NCBI RefSeq assembly: GCF_002210095.1
Contig: NZ_AQQR01000004.1
Coordinates: 248,001-312,000 of the forward strand
Reading direction: 5' to 3'
Length of the DNA stretch: 64,000 nt
Source: Marinibacterium profundimaris
GTDB lineage: Bacteria; Pseudomonadota; Alphaproteobacteria; Rhodobacterales; Rhodobacteraceae
The position numbers and the translations under genes are program-made. Under the pieces are notes generated by a model that saw only the letters and a program-made list of their open reading frames with translations, was not told the origin of the DNA and made no database searches. Positions 8,273-17,697 of the stretch are shown one piece after another (position 1 is the stretch's first letter; the number at the start of each line of letters is the position of its first letter).

Positions 8273-9760
8273 TCAGTCCGTGTTGATCCAGATCGCCTTG
8301 GTGTCGAGGTATTCCTCCATGTGCTCGGTCCCGCCTTCGCGGCCGTAGCCCGACATCTTCACGCCGCCGAAGGGCACGGCGGGGTCGATGGCGTGGTACA
8401 TGTTGACCCAGACGGATCCGGCCTTGAGCCGGTGCGCCAGCTTGTGCGCCGTGCCGAGGTGGGTCGAGAACACGCCCGCCGCCAGCCCGTAGGGCGTGGC
8501 ATTGGCGCGCGCGACCACCTCGTCGATATCGTCGAAGGGCATGGCCGAGATCACGGGGCCGAAGATCTCTTCGCGCGCGATGGACATGTCGTCGGTGACG
8601 CCGCCGAAGACCGTGGGGTGGAAGAAATGTCCGCCCTCGAACCCCGCGCCCTCGACGCGGGCGCCGCCGGTGACGATCTCGGCGCCCTCGGTCGGGCCGG
8701 CCGACAGGTAGCCCGCGATGCGCTCGGCCTGGCGGGCCGAGATGATCGGGCCGATGTCGGTGTCGTCCTGGATGCCGTGGCCGATGCGCAGGTTGGCGGC
8801 GAACTCGGCCACGCGGCGGACGAATTCGTCGTGGATCTCGCGCGCCACGAAAAGGCGCGAGCCGGCGATGCAGATCTGGCCCGAATTGGCGAAGACCGAC
8901 ATCGCGGCGACCGGCACGGCCTTTTCGATATCGGCATCGCGGCAGACGATGACCGGGGATTTGCCGCCCAGTTCCAGCGAGACACGCTTGAGGTTGCCGG
9001 TGGCCGCCCGCGCGATGGCCTGCCCGGTCGCGGTCGAGCCGGTGAAGACGATCTTGGCCACGCCCGGATGCTCGGCCAGCGCCGCGCCCGCGTCAGCGCC
9101 AAGGCCGGTCACGATGTTCAGCACGCCGTCCGGCAGCCCGGCCTCCTGCATGATCCGCGCGATCATCAGCACGGTCAGCGAGGCCTCTTCGGAGGGTTTC
9201 AGCACCACGGTGCAGCCGGTGGCGATGGCCGGCGCGATCTTCCAGATCGAGCCCGCGATGGGCGCGTTCCAGGGGATGATGGCGCCGACGACCCCGATGG
9301 GCTCGCGCACGGTCGAGGAATAGATCTCTCCCGGGAAGGAATTGGGGATGGTCTGGCCGTGGATCGTCACGGCCTGCCCGGCGTAGAAGCGCAACATGCC
9401 CAGCACGCGGCGGCTGTTGGCCAGGGTGCGCTGGATCGGCATGCCCATGTCCAGCGTGTCGGACAGGCAGAGGCTTTCCCACTCCGCCTCGAACCGCTCG
9501 GCGATCCGCAGCAGCAGGGCCTGGCGTTCGAACGGCGTCCATTTGGACCAGGGGCCTTCGAACGCGGTACGGGCCGCGGAGACGGCCGCGTCGATGTCGG
9601 CCTTGCCGCCTTTCGGAACGGTCGCCAGAAGCGTCCCGTCAGCCGGGTTGCGCGCGTCCATCACCTCGCCGGAGCGGGCTTCGCACCAGCTGCCGTTGAT
9701 GAACATCGGGCGGAATTCGCCATCGTAGAGCGCCGAGGCCGATGCCTTCCAGTCTTTCAT
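8273..9760 (-). CDS. Aldehyde dehydrogenase family protein
   Basis: A 495-residue NAD(P)-dependent aldehyde dehydrogenase. IIPWNAPI, KPSEEAS and FTGSTATGQ mark the cofactor site, LELGGKSP holds the general-base glutamate, and NSGQICIAGSR the catalytic cysteine near residue 300. NSGQIC with a downstream EEIFGPV motif is typical of broad-range betaine/aldehyde dehydrogenases, not of the CoA-acylating type. The start at 9760 matches family N-termini; a frame-open extension to 9835 is not needed. First gene of the TRAP unit, so the promoter should lie in 9761-9950. Confidence 0.9.
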   Translation of the reverse strand: MKDWKASASALYDGEFRPMFINGSWCEARSGEVMDARNPADGTLLATVPKGGKADIDAAVSAARTAFEGPWSKWTPFERQALLLRIAERFEAEWESLCLSDTLDMGMPIQRTLANSRRVLGMLRFYAGQAVTIHGQTIPNSFPGEIYSSTVREPIGVVGAIIPWNAPIAGSIWKIAPAIATGCTVVLKPSEEASLTVLMIARIMQEAGLPDGVLNIVTGLGADAGAALAEHPGVAKIVFTGSTATGQAIARAATGNLKRVSLELGGKSPVIVCRDADIEKAVPVAAMSVFANSGQICIAGSRLFVAREIHDEFVRRVAEFAANLRIGHGIQDDTDIGPIISARQAERIAGYLSAGPTEGAEIVTGGARVEGAGFEGGHFFHPTVFGGVTDDMSIAREEIFGPVISAMPFDDIDEVVARANATPYGLAAGVFSTHLGTAHKLAHRLKAGSVWVNMYHAIDPAVPFGGVKMSGYGREGGTEHMEEYLDTKAIWINTD

Positions 9761-9951
9761 CCTGTCTCCTTCGCCTTGCATGATCCTCGTGCGGACCAGG
9801 CGACCGGCATATCCGGCGGCCCGGCGCGGGACCATGGGGTCACCTGCCTGTCCTCTACACCCGGCTCCACCGCGAAGGCCAGTGGGTGGCCGATCAAATC
9901 GAAGCTCGGTCGATCCTGCGCGGCACCGGCATCCGGCACGCGGGACAGGAC

Positions 9952-9983
9952 AGAAAAAGACGGGCCCCGATTGGGGACCCGCC
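9952..9983 (-). terminator. Rho-independent terminator of the halogenase gene
   Basis: On the minus strand a stem CGGGTCCCC/GGGGCCCG with an AATC loop and one bulged base (9961-9981) is followed by TCTTTTTC. It lies about 70 bp past the halogenase stop. The stretch from here to 9760 shows nothing else clear and should contain the ALDH promoter. Confidence 0.7.
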
Positions 9984-10050
9984 CTGGGTCATGCGGGCGG
10001 CGGGACGGCCAGGGCCTCTCCGGCCCCGGGCCGCGACGCCGCGCGGTGCC

Positions 10051-11736
10051 TTAGAACAGCTGCAGGTCCTTTGCCCCGCTCCGGATCTCTGCATGGTTCG
10101 GCATGTTCTGGATCTTCACCGGCTCCGGCGCCTCGCCCGGCATCGGCACCGTGGGTTTCATGGCCGCCACCCTGGCATAGGCCGGCTGCTCCAGCTCTCC
10201 GCGAATGTCCCGCAACAGCGTCTTGTGATCCGGCATCGTCTTGAGGATCTGCGCCAGATGCGCCTTTGCGCCCTTGGTGTAGTGGAACCAGATCGGCTTT
10301 TTCACCGGCCGCAGACGATCGCGGATCCCGGGCCCGTAGCCCGTGTCATAGACCTGCTTGCCCAGCAGAACGGTCTGGTAGACGCGGAAATCGAACAGCG
10401 TCGCAAAGCCGATATCGTGGTCCATCGGCAGGCGGTATTGCCAAAGCTCCAGGTTCTCGGCCAGGCGGTCGGGGATCTTCATCTCGGTGCGCGCGTCGAT
10501 CCAGTACTGGTCGTCCGTGCGGTTGCCCAGCCGGTAGTGCAGGCAGATGAAGTCCAGCACCTCATCATAGAGCCTGTTCATCTGCCGATTGTACCTGCTG
10601 CGCAGCGCGGGCTCGATCTCACGCGTGGGCAAATGTTCGGTGAACCAGCGCACGGCGTGTTCGATCATGTGGATCGCGGTGCTTTCCAGGGGCTCGATGA
10701 ACCCGCCGGACAGGCCGACCGCGACACAGTTCTTGACCCAGGCATTGCGCACGCGACCGATGCGCATCGGGATCACGCGCGGCGTCGCGCCCTTGCCGCT
10801 GTCGCCCAGCCATTCAAGGTATTCATCCGCCGCCTGATCGTCCGTGCGATGCGCGGAGGAATACACGTAGCCCGTGCCCACGCGGTTGTAGAGGGGCACC
10901 CGCCATGTCCAGCCCGCGCCCAGCGCGGTGGAGCGCGTAACGCTTTCGATCTTCTCGGGGTCCGGATGTTCGATCTGCAACGCCATGGCACGGTCGTTGG
11001 GCAGGTAATCCGAGTAATCCAGGAACGGCTCGCCCAACGCCTGGTTGATGATCAACCCGCGAAAGCCGGTGCAATCCACGACCATCTCGACATCGTGGCG
11101 GCCCTTCCGTTCCAGCATCAGATGGCTGACGTTGCCCTGTTCGTCCAGCTCGACCGATTGCACCTCGTCCTGGATATGCTCCACCCCGCGCCTGGTGCAG
11201 ACGCGCGACAGCATGCCGGCGAATTTCACCGCGTCCAGGTGATAGGCATAGCCGAAGCGCTGTTCGAACTCGGGCTGACCCAGTTCCCGGGCGCCCTTGC
11301 ACAGGCGGCCCAGGTCATCGTGAGGCGCGACGGATTGGGTGAAATCCCGGTCGCCGTTGCCAAAGCGCAGGAAATATTCGGCCGCCTCCAGCCCTTCCAG
11401 GATCTGGCCGTGAGCGAAGGGATTCACGTAATCGATGCGATTGCCTCTGGCATCCTTGTTCCAATTGCAGAATTTCACACCCAGCTTGAATGACGCATTG
11501 GTCTCACGAAAGAAATCCCGCTCGGTAATTCCTGCCTTGCGGATCGTGCGCGGCATATGAGGCACCGTGGCCTCACCCACACCGACCGTCGCGATGTTGG
11601 GGCTTTCGATCAGGCAGATGCGCGGGCGATCCTTTGGCGCCGAAGTTCGGGAAAACTCGGTCTCCATGATCAGCGCGGTCATCCAGCCGGCCGTTCCGCC
11701 GCCGACGATGGTGATCTTGCGCAAACGATTATTCAT
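10051..11736 (-). CDS. Flavin-dependent halogenase (tryptophan halogenase family)
   Basis: A 561-residue protein with the diagnostic features of FADH2-dependent halogenases. These are an N-terminal GGGTAGW flavin motif (residues 12-18), VGVGEATVP, the catalytic lysine in SFKLGVKFCNW (K84), WTWRVP at 276-281 (the WxWxIP motif, V for I), and EPLEST with the E351-S352 pair that holds chloride and substrate. All catalytic positions look intact. The family chlorinates or brominates aromatic rings. There is no flavin reductase, NRPS or PKS gene nearby, so the substrate is unknown. The last 35 residues form a proline-rich tail. Single-gene unit with its own terminator. Confidence 0.88.
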   Translation of the reverse strand: MNNRLRKITIVGGGTAGWMTALIMETEFSRTSAPKDRPRICLIESPNIATVGVGEATVPHMPRTIRKAGITERDFFRETNASFKLGVKFCNWNKDARGNRIDYVNPFAHGQILEGLEAAEYFLRFGNGDRDFTQSVAPHDDLGRLCKGARELGQPEFEQRFGYAYHLDAVKFAGMLSRVCTRRGVEHIQDEVQSVELDEQGNVSHLMLERKGRHDVEMVVDCTGFRGLIINQALGEPFLDYSDYLPNDRAMALQIEHPDPEKIESVTRSTALGAGWTWRVPLYNRVGTGYVYSSAHRTDDQAADEYLEWLGDSGKGATPRVIPMRIGRVRNAWVKNCVAVGLSGGFIEPLESTAIHMIEHAVRWFTEHLPTREIEPALRSRYNRQMNRLYDEVLDFICLHYRLGNRTDDQYWIDARTEMKIPDRLAENLELWQYRLPMDHDIGFATLFDFRVYQTVLLGKQVYDTGYGPGIRDRLRPVKKPIWFHYTKGAKAHLAQILKTMPDHKTLLRDIRGELEQPAYARVAAMKPTVPMPGEAPEPVKIQNMPNHAEIRSGAKDLQLF

Positions 11737-12171
11737 TCTTTTCTGTTCCCCCTGTTGGTTTGGGGAGTTTACATATCAGGTTTCAACCGGCCAGCTAAGT
11801 CTTATGACGTCAGGGCATGCGCGCATATCCGATTGCGCCGGAAATACGCCCAATAATGAGGGCCTTGCCCCGACCGGCCGGACAATAATCGGTATTTTGC
11901 GGACGTCCGGAAAAACGGCGCAAACTCAACCTTTTGGGCGGTGCGACCCGGCGAGCGGCGGGTGTCCCGGCACGCGATGCGCGAGTGCAGCGCGGCGCTG
12001 GGGCGACAGAGCCGGCCGCCGCGGCACGGCCGCCTGACGGGACCGCCATATTACTGGTCGAAACCGGGTGCGTGCGACGCGCCGGGCCGCCTGACAGGCC
12101 GCCGGCCCTTGCAGCCGCCCGCGCCAGCGGCCAAGCCGGGACAGCAACAGCCCGCCGCGAAGGATGACAGC
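11737..12171. other. Intergenic region between the halogenase and the serine hydrolase
   Basis: This 435-bp divergent region has an AT-richer half next to the halogenase, where its promoter should lie, and a GC-rich half next to the hydrolase. GCCGCCTGAC occurs twice (near 12028 and 12088). GGGG lies about 10 nt before the halogenase ATG. The frame upstream of 12172 is open but reads as low-complexity. No further gene seen. Confidence 0.5.
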
Positions 12172-13239
12172 ATGACCCCCGATTTCGACCCCGACCGCAT
12201 GGCCCGGGCGACAGCCCTGGCCGAGGCAAGCGACTCCCCCTGGCCACGGTCGATGTATTACGAAGACGGCAGCTATGTCGGGAACGTCGAATGGAACGAG
12301 ACCGGCCCCTGGACCGAGATCGTCGGCCCCGTGGAGCCTCGGGGCGGGCCTGCCGGGCTGGTGCTGCGCGGCGGCCACGAGATCGCGCGCTGGGGCGATG
12401 TCGACCGCGCCGACATGACCTTTTCGATCGCCAAGAGCTACCTGTCGACCCTGGCGGGCTTGGCCCATGGCGACGGGTTGCTGCCCAATCTGGACGAGCC
12501 GGTCCGTGTCCGCGTGCCGGGCCCGGTCTTCGAGGGGCCGCACAACGGGCAGGTCACGTGGCGCCATTTCCTGAACATGAACAGCGAATGGCGCGGCGAG
12601 ATCTTCGGCAAGTCCGACCAGGTCGACCATTACCGCCAGATCGGCGTCGGCGCGGACAATTCCCGCAAGGGTCAGGAACGCCCGATGCAGACCCCGGGCA
12701 GCCATTACGAATACAACGATGTCCGCGTGAACGCCCTGTCCTTCGCCCTGATGTCTCTGTTCCGCCGCCCGCTGCCCGAGGTGCTGCGCGACCGGATCAT
12801 GGACCCGATCGGCGCCTCGCGGGACTGGCGCTGGGAAGGGTACGAATCCTCGTGGGTCGAGATCGACGGCCGGCGCATGCAATCCGTGCCCGGCGGCGGG
12901 CATTGGGGCGGCGGGCTGTTCATCTCGGCCGCCGATCACGCGCGGTTCGGCCAGCTGATCCTGCGGGACGGTGTCCACGAGGGGCGGCGCCTGCTGCCGC
13001 AGGGCTGGATGGCGCAGGCGGTCACGCCGTCGCCCACGCTGGCCAACTACGGCTTTCTGTGGTGGCTCAACCGGGGGCCGGAAGCCAATCCCGCCCTGCC
13101 CGCAAGGTCCTTTGCCGCCCAGGGCGCCGGAACGCACCAGATCTGGATCGACCCGGACCATGACGTCGTGGTCGTCCTGCGCTGGGTCGCAGGAGACCGG
13201 GCGCAGGAGGTACTGGAAGCGATCGTCCGGGCGCTCTGA
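12172..13239 (+). CDS. Serine hydrolase, class C beta-lactamase family
   Basis: A 355-residue protein of the penicillin-binding/esterase-like COG1680 family. SIAK at 85-88 is the SxxK nucleophile motif. The second motif is YND at 181-183 in place of the usual YxN, and a GAGTH stretch near the C-terminus stands for the K/HTG box. No signal peptide is seen, so an intracellular esterase, amidase or aminopeptidase role is more likely than cell-wall work. The ATG at 12172 follows GAAGGATGACAG. Substrate unknown. Confidence 0.75.
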   Translation: MTPDFDPDRMARATALAEASDSPWPRSMYYEDGSYVGNVEWNETGPWTEIVGPVEPRGGPAGLVLRGGHEIARWGDVDRADMTFSIAKSYLSTLAGLAHGDGLLPNLDEPVRVRVPGPVFEGPHNGQVTWRHFLNMNSEWRGEIFGKSDQVDHYRQIGVGADNSRKGQERPMQTPGSHYEYNDVRVNALSFALMSLFRRPLPEVLRDRIMDPIGASRDWRWEGYESSWVEIDGRRMQSVPGGGHWGGGLFISAADHARFGQLILRDGVHEGRRLLPQGWMAQAVTPSPTLANYGFLWWLNRGPEANPALPARSFAAQGAGTHQIWIDPDHDVVVVLRWVAGDRAQEVLEAIVRAL

Positions 13240-13399
13240 CGCCCGGCGCAGGTCGTGGCCGCAGCCTGCGGGCACCCGACATGCGCAATGGGGTGACATG
13301 GCTCCAACCAGATCAGCCGTGGCGCGGCGCTTGCATTCCGGGGCCGTTCCGCGGGATACGGCGGATCAGCCACATCCCCCAAAGGGACCGACAGCCAGG

Positions 13400-13924
13400 A
13401 TGCCCCAGACCGATCCCCTCAGGACCGATTGTTCCAAGTGCGCGGCGCTGTGCTGCCTTGCTCTGGCATTCGACAAGGGCAAGGATTTCGCCTTTGACAA
13501 GAACCCCGGCGAACCCTGCCGCAACCTGTCGCGGCACAGCTGCACGATCCATGACAGGCTGACCGAAGAGGGTTTCCCCGGCTGCGTGGCCTATGATTGC
13601 CTGGGCGCCGGAAACCGTGTTGTCCAGGAGGTGTTCGGCGGCCGCTCGTGGCAGGACGAACCGCGCCTCGCGCGGGTGATGATTGAGGCCTTCTCGGCCA
13701 TGCGCGAGGTCCACAAGCGGATCGACATGCTGCGCGCGGTCGAAGACGCCCCGCTTGAGCCGCAGGACGCGCAGGCCCGCCGGGACTTCCTTGCCCGGCT
13801 CGAACAGCACCGCTGGAGCGGGACGGAGCTCAACGCGTTCGAAATGGGCCTGGCGCTGGAGATCGACATCTTCTTCCACCGGATACGGGAGCATCTGCCC
13901 GTCGATCCCTTCGCCGAGTGGTAA
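13400..13924 (+). CDS. Cysteine-cluster protein of unknown function
   Basis: A 174-residue protein whose N-terminal half has eight cysteines in fixed order: CSKCAALCC at 11-19, then C40, C48, C62 and C67. The CxxCxxxCC opening resembles putative metal-chelating cysteine-cluster proteins, and related sequences occur at the start of some pentapeptide-repeat proteins, though no pentapeptide repeats follow here. The C-terminal half is helical and charged. A metal or Fe-S role is a guess. It converges on cysA with 22 bp between stops. Confidence 0.65.
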   Translation: MPQTDPLRTDCSKCAALCCLALAFDKGKDFAFDKNPGEPCRNLSRHSCTIHDRLTEEGFPGCVAYDCLGAGNRVVQEVFGGRSWQDEPRLARVMIEAFSAMREVHKRIDMLRAVEDAPLEPQDAQARRDFLARLEQHRWSGTELNAFEMGLALEIDIFFHRIREHLPVDPFAEW

Positions 13925-13946
13925 GCCGGTTCCCCTACCCGAAGTG

Positions 13947-14666
13947 TCATGCCGCCGTGAACTGACGAACGAAATCGCTCGCCGGTTTCGCGCGGATTTC
14001 TGACGGCGGGGCGACCTGCTCGATCCGGCCCATCGACATGACCACCACGAGATCGGCAAGCTCCATCGCTTCCTCCTGGTCGTGGGTGACGAAGACGGTC
14101 GTAAGGCCGGTGCTGTCGTGGATCTCGCGGAGGCCGCGCCGCAGCTCCTTGCGGACCTGCGCGTCAAGCGCGCCGAAGGGCTCGTCCAGCAGCAGCATCC
14201 GCGGGTCGATGGCAAGCGCGCGCGCCAGGGCCACACGTTGCCTCTGTCCGCCGGACAGCTGGCCCGGGTAACGCCGGCCGATGTCCGGCAACCGGATAAG
14301 GTCGAGCAGCCGGGTCACCCGGCGGTCGATCTCGGCCGCGCCCGGGCGTGTTTTTCGCGGCATGGCCCGCAGACCGTAGGCCACGTTCTCGAACACGGTC
14401 ATGTGCCGGAAGAGCGCGTAGTGCTGGAAAACGAAACCGGCGCGGCGCTCCTGCACGCTCAGGCCCGTTGCATCGCACCCGTCGAACCGCACCCGCCCGG
14501 CGGTCGGAAACTCCAGCCCGCCCAGGATGCGCAGCAGCGTCGTCTTGCCCGACCCCGACGGCCCCAGCAGCGCGACAAGCGCCCCCGAGGGGATGGAAAG
14601 CGAGACGGGATGCAAAGCCCGGTCCGCGCCGAACCGTTTTTCGAGACAATCTATGTCGATGTTCAT
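13947..14666 (-). CDS. cysA: Sulfate/thiosulfate ABC transporter ATP-binding protein
   Basis: A 239-residue ABC ATPase: Walker A GPSGSGKT near residue 36, Q-loop FQHYALF, signature LSGGQRQR, Walker B LLLDEP, H-loop VTHDQ. Sequence and position after cysW identify it as CysA. It stops right after the nucleotide-binding domain, whereas the usual CysA (about 350 residues) has a C-terminal regulatory extension. Last gene of sbp-cysT-cysW-cysA, 12 bp after cysW. Confidence 0.88.
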   Translation of the reverse strand: MNIDIDCLEKRFGADRALHPVSLSIPSGALVALLGPSGSGKTTLLRILGGLEFPTAGRVRFDGCDATGLSVQERRAGFVFQHYALFRHMTVFENVAYGLRAMPRKTRPGAAEIDRRVTRLLDLIRLPDIGRRYPGQLSGGQRQRVALARALAIDPRMLLLDEPFGALDAQVRKELRRGLREIHDSTGLTTVFVTHDQEEAMELADLVVVMSMGRIEQVAPPSEIRAKPASDFVRQFTAA

Positions 14667-14678
14667 GTCCGTGATCCT

Positions 14679-15542
14679 TCAGTGACGGCGGGTGGCGGCC
14701 AGCACATCGGCATGGCGCCATTCCAGCAGGGATTTCAGCGTGAGGGTGACAAGCGCGAGCAGCGCGAGGACGCCCGCCAGGGAAAAGGCGGCGACCGAGA
14801 GGTATTCGTTGTAAAGCATCTCGACCATGATCGGCATGGTCGTCGTCTCGCCCCGGATCTTGCCCGATACCACGGCGACGGCCCCGAACTCTCCCATCGC
14901 GCGGGCGTTGCACAGCAGCACCCCGTACAGAAGCGCCCAGCGGATGTTGGGCAGGGTCACAGTGCGGAAGGTCCGCCAGCCCGAGGCGCCGAGGGTCAGC
15001 GCCGCCTCTTCCTCGGCGCGGCCCTGTTCGATCATGATCGGGATCAGCTCTCGGGCCACGAAGGGGAAGGTCACGAAGAGCGTGGCCAGAACGATGGCCG
15101 GAAGGGCAAAGACGATCCGGATGTCATGCGCGGCAAACCACGCGCCGAGAGAGGACTGCGCACCGGCCAGCAGGACCAGCGAAAGCCCCGCCACCACCGG
15201 CGAGACCGAGAACGGCAGATCGATGAGCGTGATCAGCACCGCCTTGCCGCGAAAATCGAACTTGGCGATGGCCCAGGCTGCGGCGATGCCGAGGACGGCG
15301 TTCAGCGGCACGACGATGGCCGCGACCATGAGCGTCAGGCGGATCGCCGACCGGACCTCGGGCAGGGTCAGGCTTTCAAGGCTGGCGCGCAGGCCTTCGG
15401 ACAGGGCCGACGCAAAGACGGCGGCCAGCGGCGCGAAGAGCAGGATCCCGATCAGGAGGAGGACGACACCGACCAGCAGGCCCCGGACAAGCCGCGGCTC
15501 GGTTGTGACGTCCCGGTGCGGGACGAGGATGACGTCAGGCAT
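14679..15542 (-). CDS. cysW: Sulfate ABC transporter permease CysW
   Basis: A 287-residue permease with six membrane helices and the ABC-permease EAA loop (EEAALTLGASGWRTFRTVTLPNI). IDLPFSVSPVVAGLSL and ARAMGEFGAVAVVSG are typical of CysW. It forms the membrane channel with CysT. The gap to cysT is 88 bp, wider than the other gaps in the operon, and no extra gene is seen in it. Confidence 0.9.
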   Translation of the reverse strand: MPDVILVPHRDVTTEPRLVRGLLVGVVLLLIGILLFAPLAAVFASALSEGLRASLESLTLPEVRSAIRLTLMVAAIVVPLNAVLGIAAAWAIAKFDFRGKAVLITLIDLPFSVSPVVAGLSLVLLAGAQSSLGAWFAAHDIRIVFALPAIVLATLFVTFPFVARELIPIMIEQGRAEEEAALTLGASGWRTFRTVTLPNIRWALLYGVLLCNARAMGEFGAVAVVSGKIRGETTTMPIMVEMLYNEYLSVAAFSLAGVLALLALVTLTLKSLLEWRHADVLAATRRH

Positions 15543-15630
15543 TCAGCGATCTCCCATGATGGCCGGACGGGGGCGAAGGCGGCACCTTGCATGCTGGCAC
15601 CGGGTCGGCGCGTGGGCGTGGCTCCGGGGG

Positions 15631-16470
15631 TCAGGCATGTGCGATCCTCCGTCGGCTCCAGATCTGGATGAGGTTGATGGCCAGCAGCATCGCGAAGGAG
15701 ATCACCAGCATGGCGATCCCGATCGCCGCCGCCGCGTCGTAATTGTATTCCTCTAGCCGGATCACGATCAGCAGCGGCGCGATCTCGGACGTGAACGGCA
15801 GGTTCCCGGCGATGAAGATCACCGACCCGTATTCGCCGACCGACCTGGCCATGGCGAGCGCGAAGCCCGTCAGCAGCGCCGGGGTAAGGATCGGCAGGAC
15901 CACCCGGCGCAGGGTATAGGCCCGGTGTGCGCCAAGCGTGGCGCTGGCCTCTTCCAGCTCGTGGTCGATCTCGGCGATCACCGGCTGCACGGTGCGCACG
16001 ACAAAGGGCAGCCCGATGAAGATCAGCGCAAGCCAGATGCCGGCCTCGGTATAGGCGACGCGGATGCCGAAGGGTGCCAGCAGCTGCCCGAAGACCCCGT
16101 TGGGCGCATAAAGCGCGCCAAGCGCGATGCCGGCCACGGCGGTCGGCAGCGCAAAGGGCAGATCCACTGCCGCGTCGACCAGACCGCGCCCCGGAAACCG
16201 GTAGCGCACCAGCACCCAGGCCAGCAGCAGCCCGAAGACCAGGTTGAACAGCGAGGCGATCAGCGCCGCGCGGAACGACAGCGCCAGCGCGGCCCAGATC
16301 CGAGGCGTGTCGATCATCTGCCACAGCTCGGCGGGGCCGATGGCAATGCCGCGCCCCAGCAGCGCCCCGATGGGAAGCAGAACCACGACGGACAGCGCCG
16401 CCATCGTGATCCCGAAGGTCAGCCCGAACCCCGGAAGGGGCGAGCGCGCGCGCATAAGACCCGCCTTCAT
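15631..16470 (-). CDS. cysT: Sulfate ABC transporter permease CysT
   Basis: A 279-residue permease with six membrane helices, VDLPFALPTAVAGIAL, the EAA loop (EEASATLGAHRAYTLRRVVLP) and ARSVGEYGSVIFIAGN, all characteristic of CysT/CysU. The gene starts 3 bp after the sbp stop, so the two are coupled. It partners CysW and CysA in sulfate or thiosulfate import. Confidence 0.9.
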   Translation of the reverse strand: MKAGLMRARSPLPGFGLTFGITMAALSVVVLLPIGALLGRGIAIGPAELWQMIDTPRIWAALALSFRAALIASLFNLVFGLLLAWVLVRYRFPGRGLVDAAVDLPFALPTAVAGIALGALYAPNGVFGQLLAPFGIRVAYTEAGIWLALIFIGLPFVVRTVQPVIAEIDHELEEASATLGAHRAYTLRRVVLPILTPALLTGFALAMARSVGEYGSVIFIAGNLPFTSEIAPLLIVIRLEEYNYDAAAAIGIAMLVISFAMLLAINLIQIWSRRRIAHA

Positions 16471-16473
16471 GAC

Positions 16474-17529
16474 CTATTGCTCCGAATAGATCTGATCGAA
16501 CAGCCCGCCGTCGCCGAAGAAGGCGGGCTGCACCTGGTTCCAGCCGCCGAAATCGTCGATGGTGAGGCGCCGCAGATCCGGCAACCGCGCGAGATCCTCG
16601 GGCGCCGCCGCAGACGTGTCCCACGCCCGGTAGTAATGTTTCAGCGCCAGCGCCTGCGCCTCGGGGCTGTAGAGATGTTCGAGAAAGGCCTCGGCCGCCA
16701 CCCTCTGCGCATCGGAGCGGATGTTGCCGTCGACGAGCGCGACGGGCGGCTCGGCCAGCATCGAGACCGACGGCACGATGATGTCGAACGCGTCCTCTCC
16801 CTGTTCGGCCAGCGCGAGGAAGGCCTCGTTCTCCCAGGCCAGCAGCACGTCGCCGATCCCGCGTTGCGCGAAGGTGTTGGTCGCCCCGCGCGCCCCGGTG
16901 TCCAGAACGGGCACGTTCAGGTAGAGCTCGGAGACATAGGCGCGCATCTTCGCCTCGTCCCCGGCGAATTCCACCTGCGCCCAGGCCCAGGCTGCCATGA
17001 AGTTCCACCGCGCCCCGCCCGAGGTCTTGGGGTTCGGCGTGATGACCTCGACGTCGTCGCGCGCCAGATCGCCCCAGTCGGCGATGCCCTTCGGGTTGCC
17101 CTCGCGGACGAGGAACACGATGGTCGAGGTGTAGGGCGCGGCATTGTGCGGCAGACGCGATTGCCAGTCTTCGGGGATACGGCCCGTCCGCTCGGCAATG
17201 GCCGAAATGTCGGCCGCCAGCGCCAGCGTCACGACGCTTGCGTCCAGCCCGTCGATCACCGCGCGCGCCTGCCCGCCCGAGCCGCCGTGCGACTGACGGA
17301 CGGTGACCGGGCCATGGCCCTGCGCGCTCCACCATTCGGCGAAAAGCGCGTTGTAGTCGCGGTAGAATTCCCGCGTCGGATCGTAGGAGACGTTCAGGAT
17401 CTCGACGGCGTCCTGCGCGGCGGCGGGCAGAGAGCCGGCAAGTGTCACGCCGGCCGCGAGCGCGGCCAGGACATTCCGGCGCGACACGCCGCGCTGCGGC
17501 TGCCGGCGGTACTGATCATTTCGAAACAT
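16474..17529 (-). CDS. sbp: Sulfate-binding periplasmic protein
   Basis: A 351-residue receptor. The N-terminus has a twin-arginine-like SRRNVL and a hydrophobic stretch ending at PAAAQ, so export by Sec or Tat. Family motifs: LNVSYDPTREFYRDYN, VRQSHGGSGGQARAV, NPKTSGGARWNF, and GATNTFAQRGIGDVLLAWENE. These residues bind sulfate or thiosulfate. First gene of the operon. A promoter with an operator-like dyad lies 100-130 bp upstream, beyond which is an Rrf2-type regulator gene on the same strand. Confidence 0.9.
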   Translation of the reverse strand: MFRNDQYRRQPQRGVSRRNVLAALAAGVTLAGSLPAAAQDAVEILNVSYDPTREFYRDYNALFAEWWSAQGHGPVTVRQSHGGSGGQARAVIDGLDASVVTLALAADISAIAERTGRIPEDWQSRLPHNAAPYTSTIVFLVREGNPKGIADWGDLARDDVEVITPNPKTSGGARWNFMAAWAWAQVEFAGDEAKMRAYVSELYLNVPVLDTGARGATNTFAQRGIGDVLLAWENEAFLALAEQGEDAFDIIVPSVSMLAEPPVALVDGNIRSDAQRVAAEAFLEHLYSPEAQALALKHYYRAWDTSAAAPEDLARLPDLRRLTIDDFGGWNQVQPAFFGDGGLFDQIYSEQ

Positions 17530-17628
17530 GGAGATTACCTCGCTGAGCCTGTCGGGTTTCGTGCCAGGCCGTCGGGGTGATCCTCGGGGGCCTTGGCTCA
17601 GGGGGCACCGGCGCCGGCCTGATACCTA

Positions 17629-17658
17629 AATATCGACAGACTTAGTCGTGTTTTTCAA
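17629..17658 (-). promoter_or_regulatory. Putative sigma-70 promoter of the sulfate operon with an operator-like dyad
   Basis: On the minus strand TTGAAA (17658-17653) and GATATT (17634-17629) are 18 bp apart. The dyad GACTTAGTC (17639-17647) lies in the spacer, where a repressor would block polymerase. The adjacent gene encodes an Rrf2-type regulator, and Rrf2 proteins such as CymR control sulfur genes. Pairing the two is an inference. Confidence 0.4.
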
Positions 17659-17697
17659 AGGCAAATCCCTGCCATTCTTTTGCGGCGCGGTAGAAGA

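Noticed and set aside
9757-9939. A 60-codon minus-strand frame before the ALDH gene
   Set aside because: No ribosome site or recognisable motif; the region more likely holds the ALDH promoter.
11926-13299. Long minus-strand frame opposite the serine hydrolase
   Set aside because: No start site or family motif; the plus strand has the SxxK and flanking motifs.
15452-17335. A 627-codon minus-strand frame over the cys genes
   Set aside because: Frame-shifted shadow of sbp and cysT, whose own frames give full family proteins.
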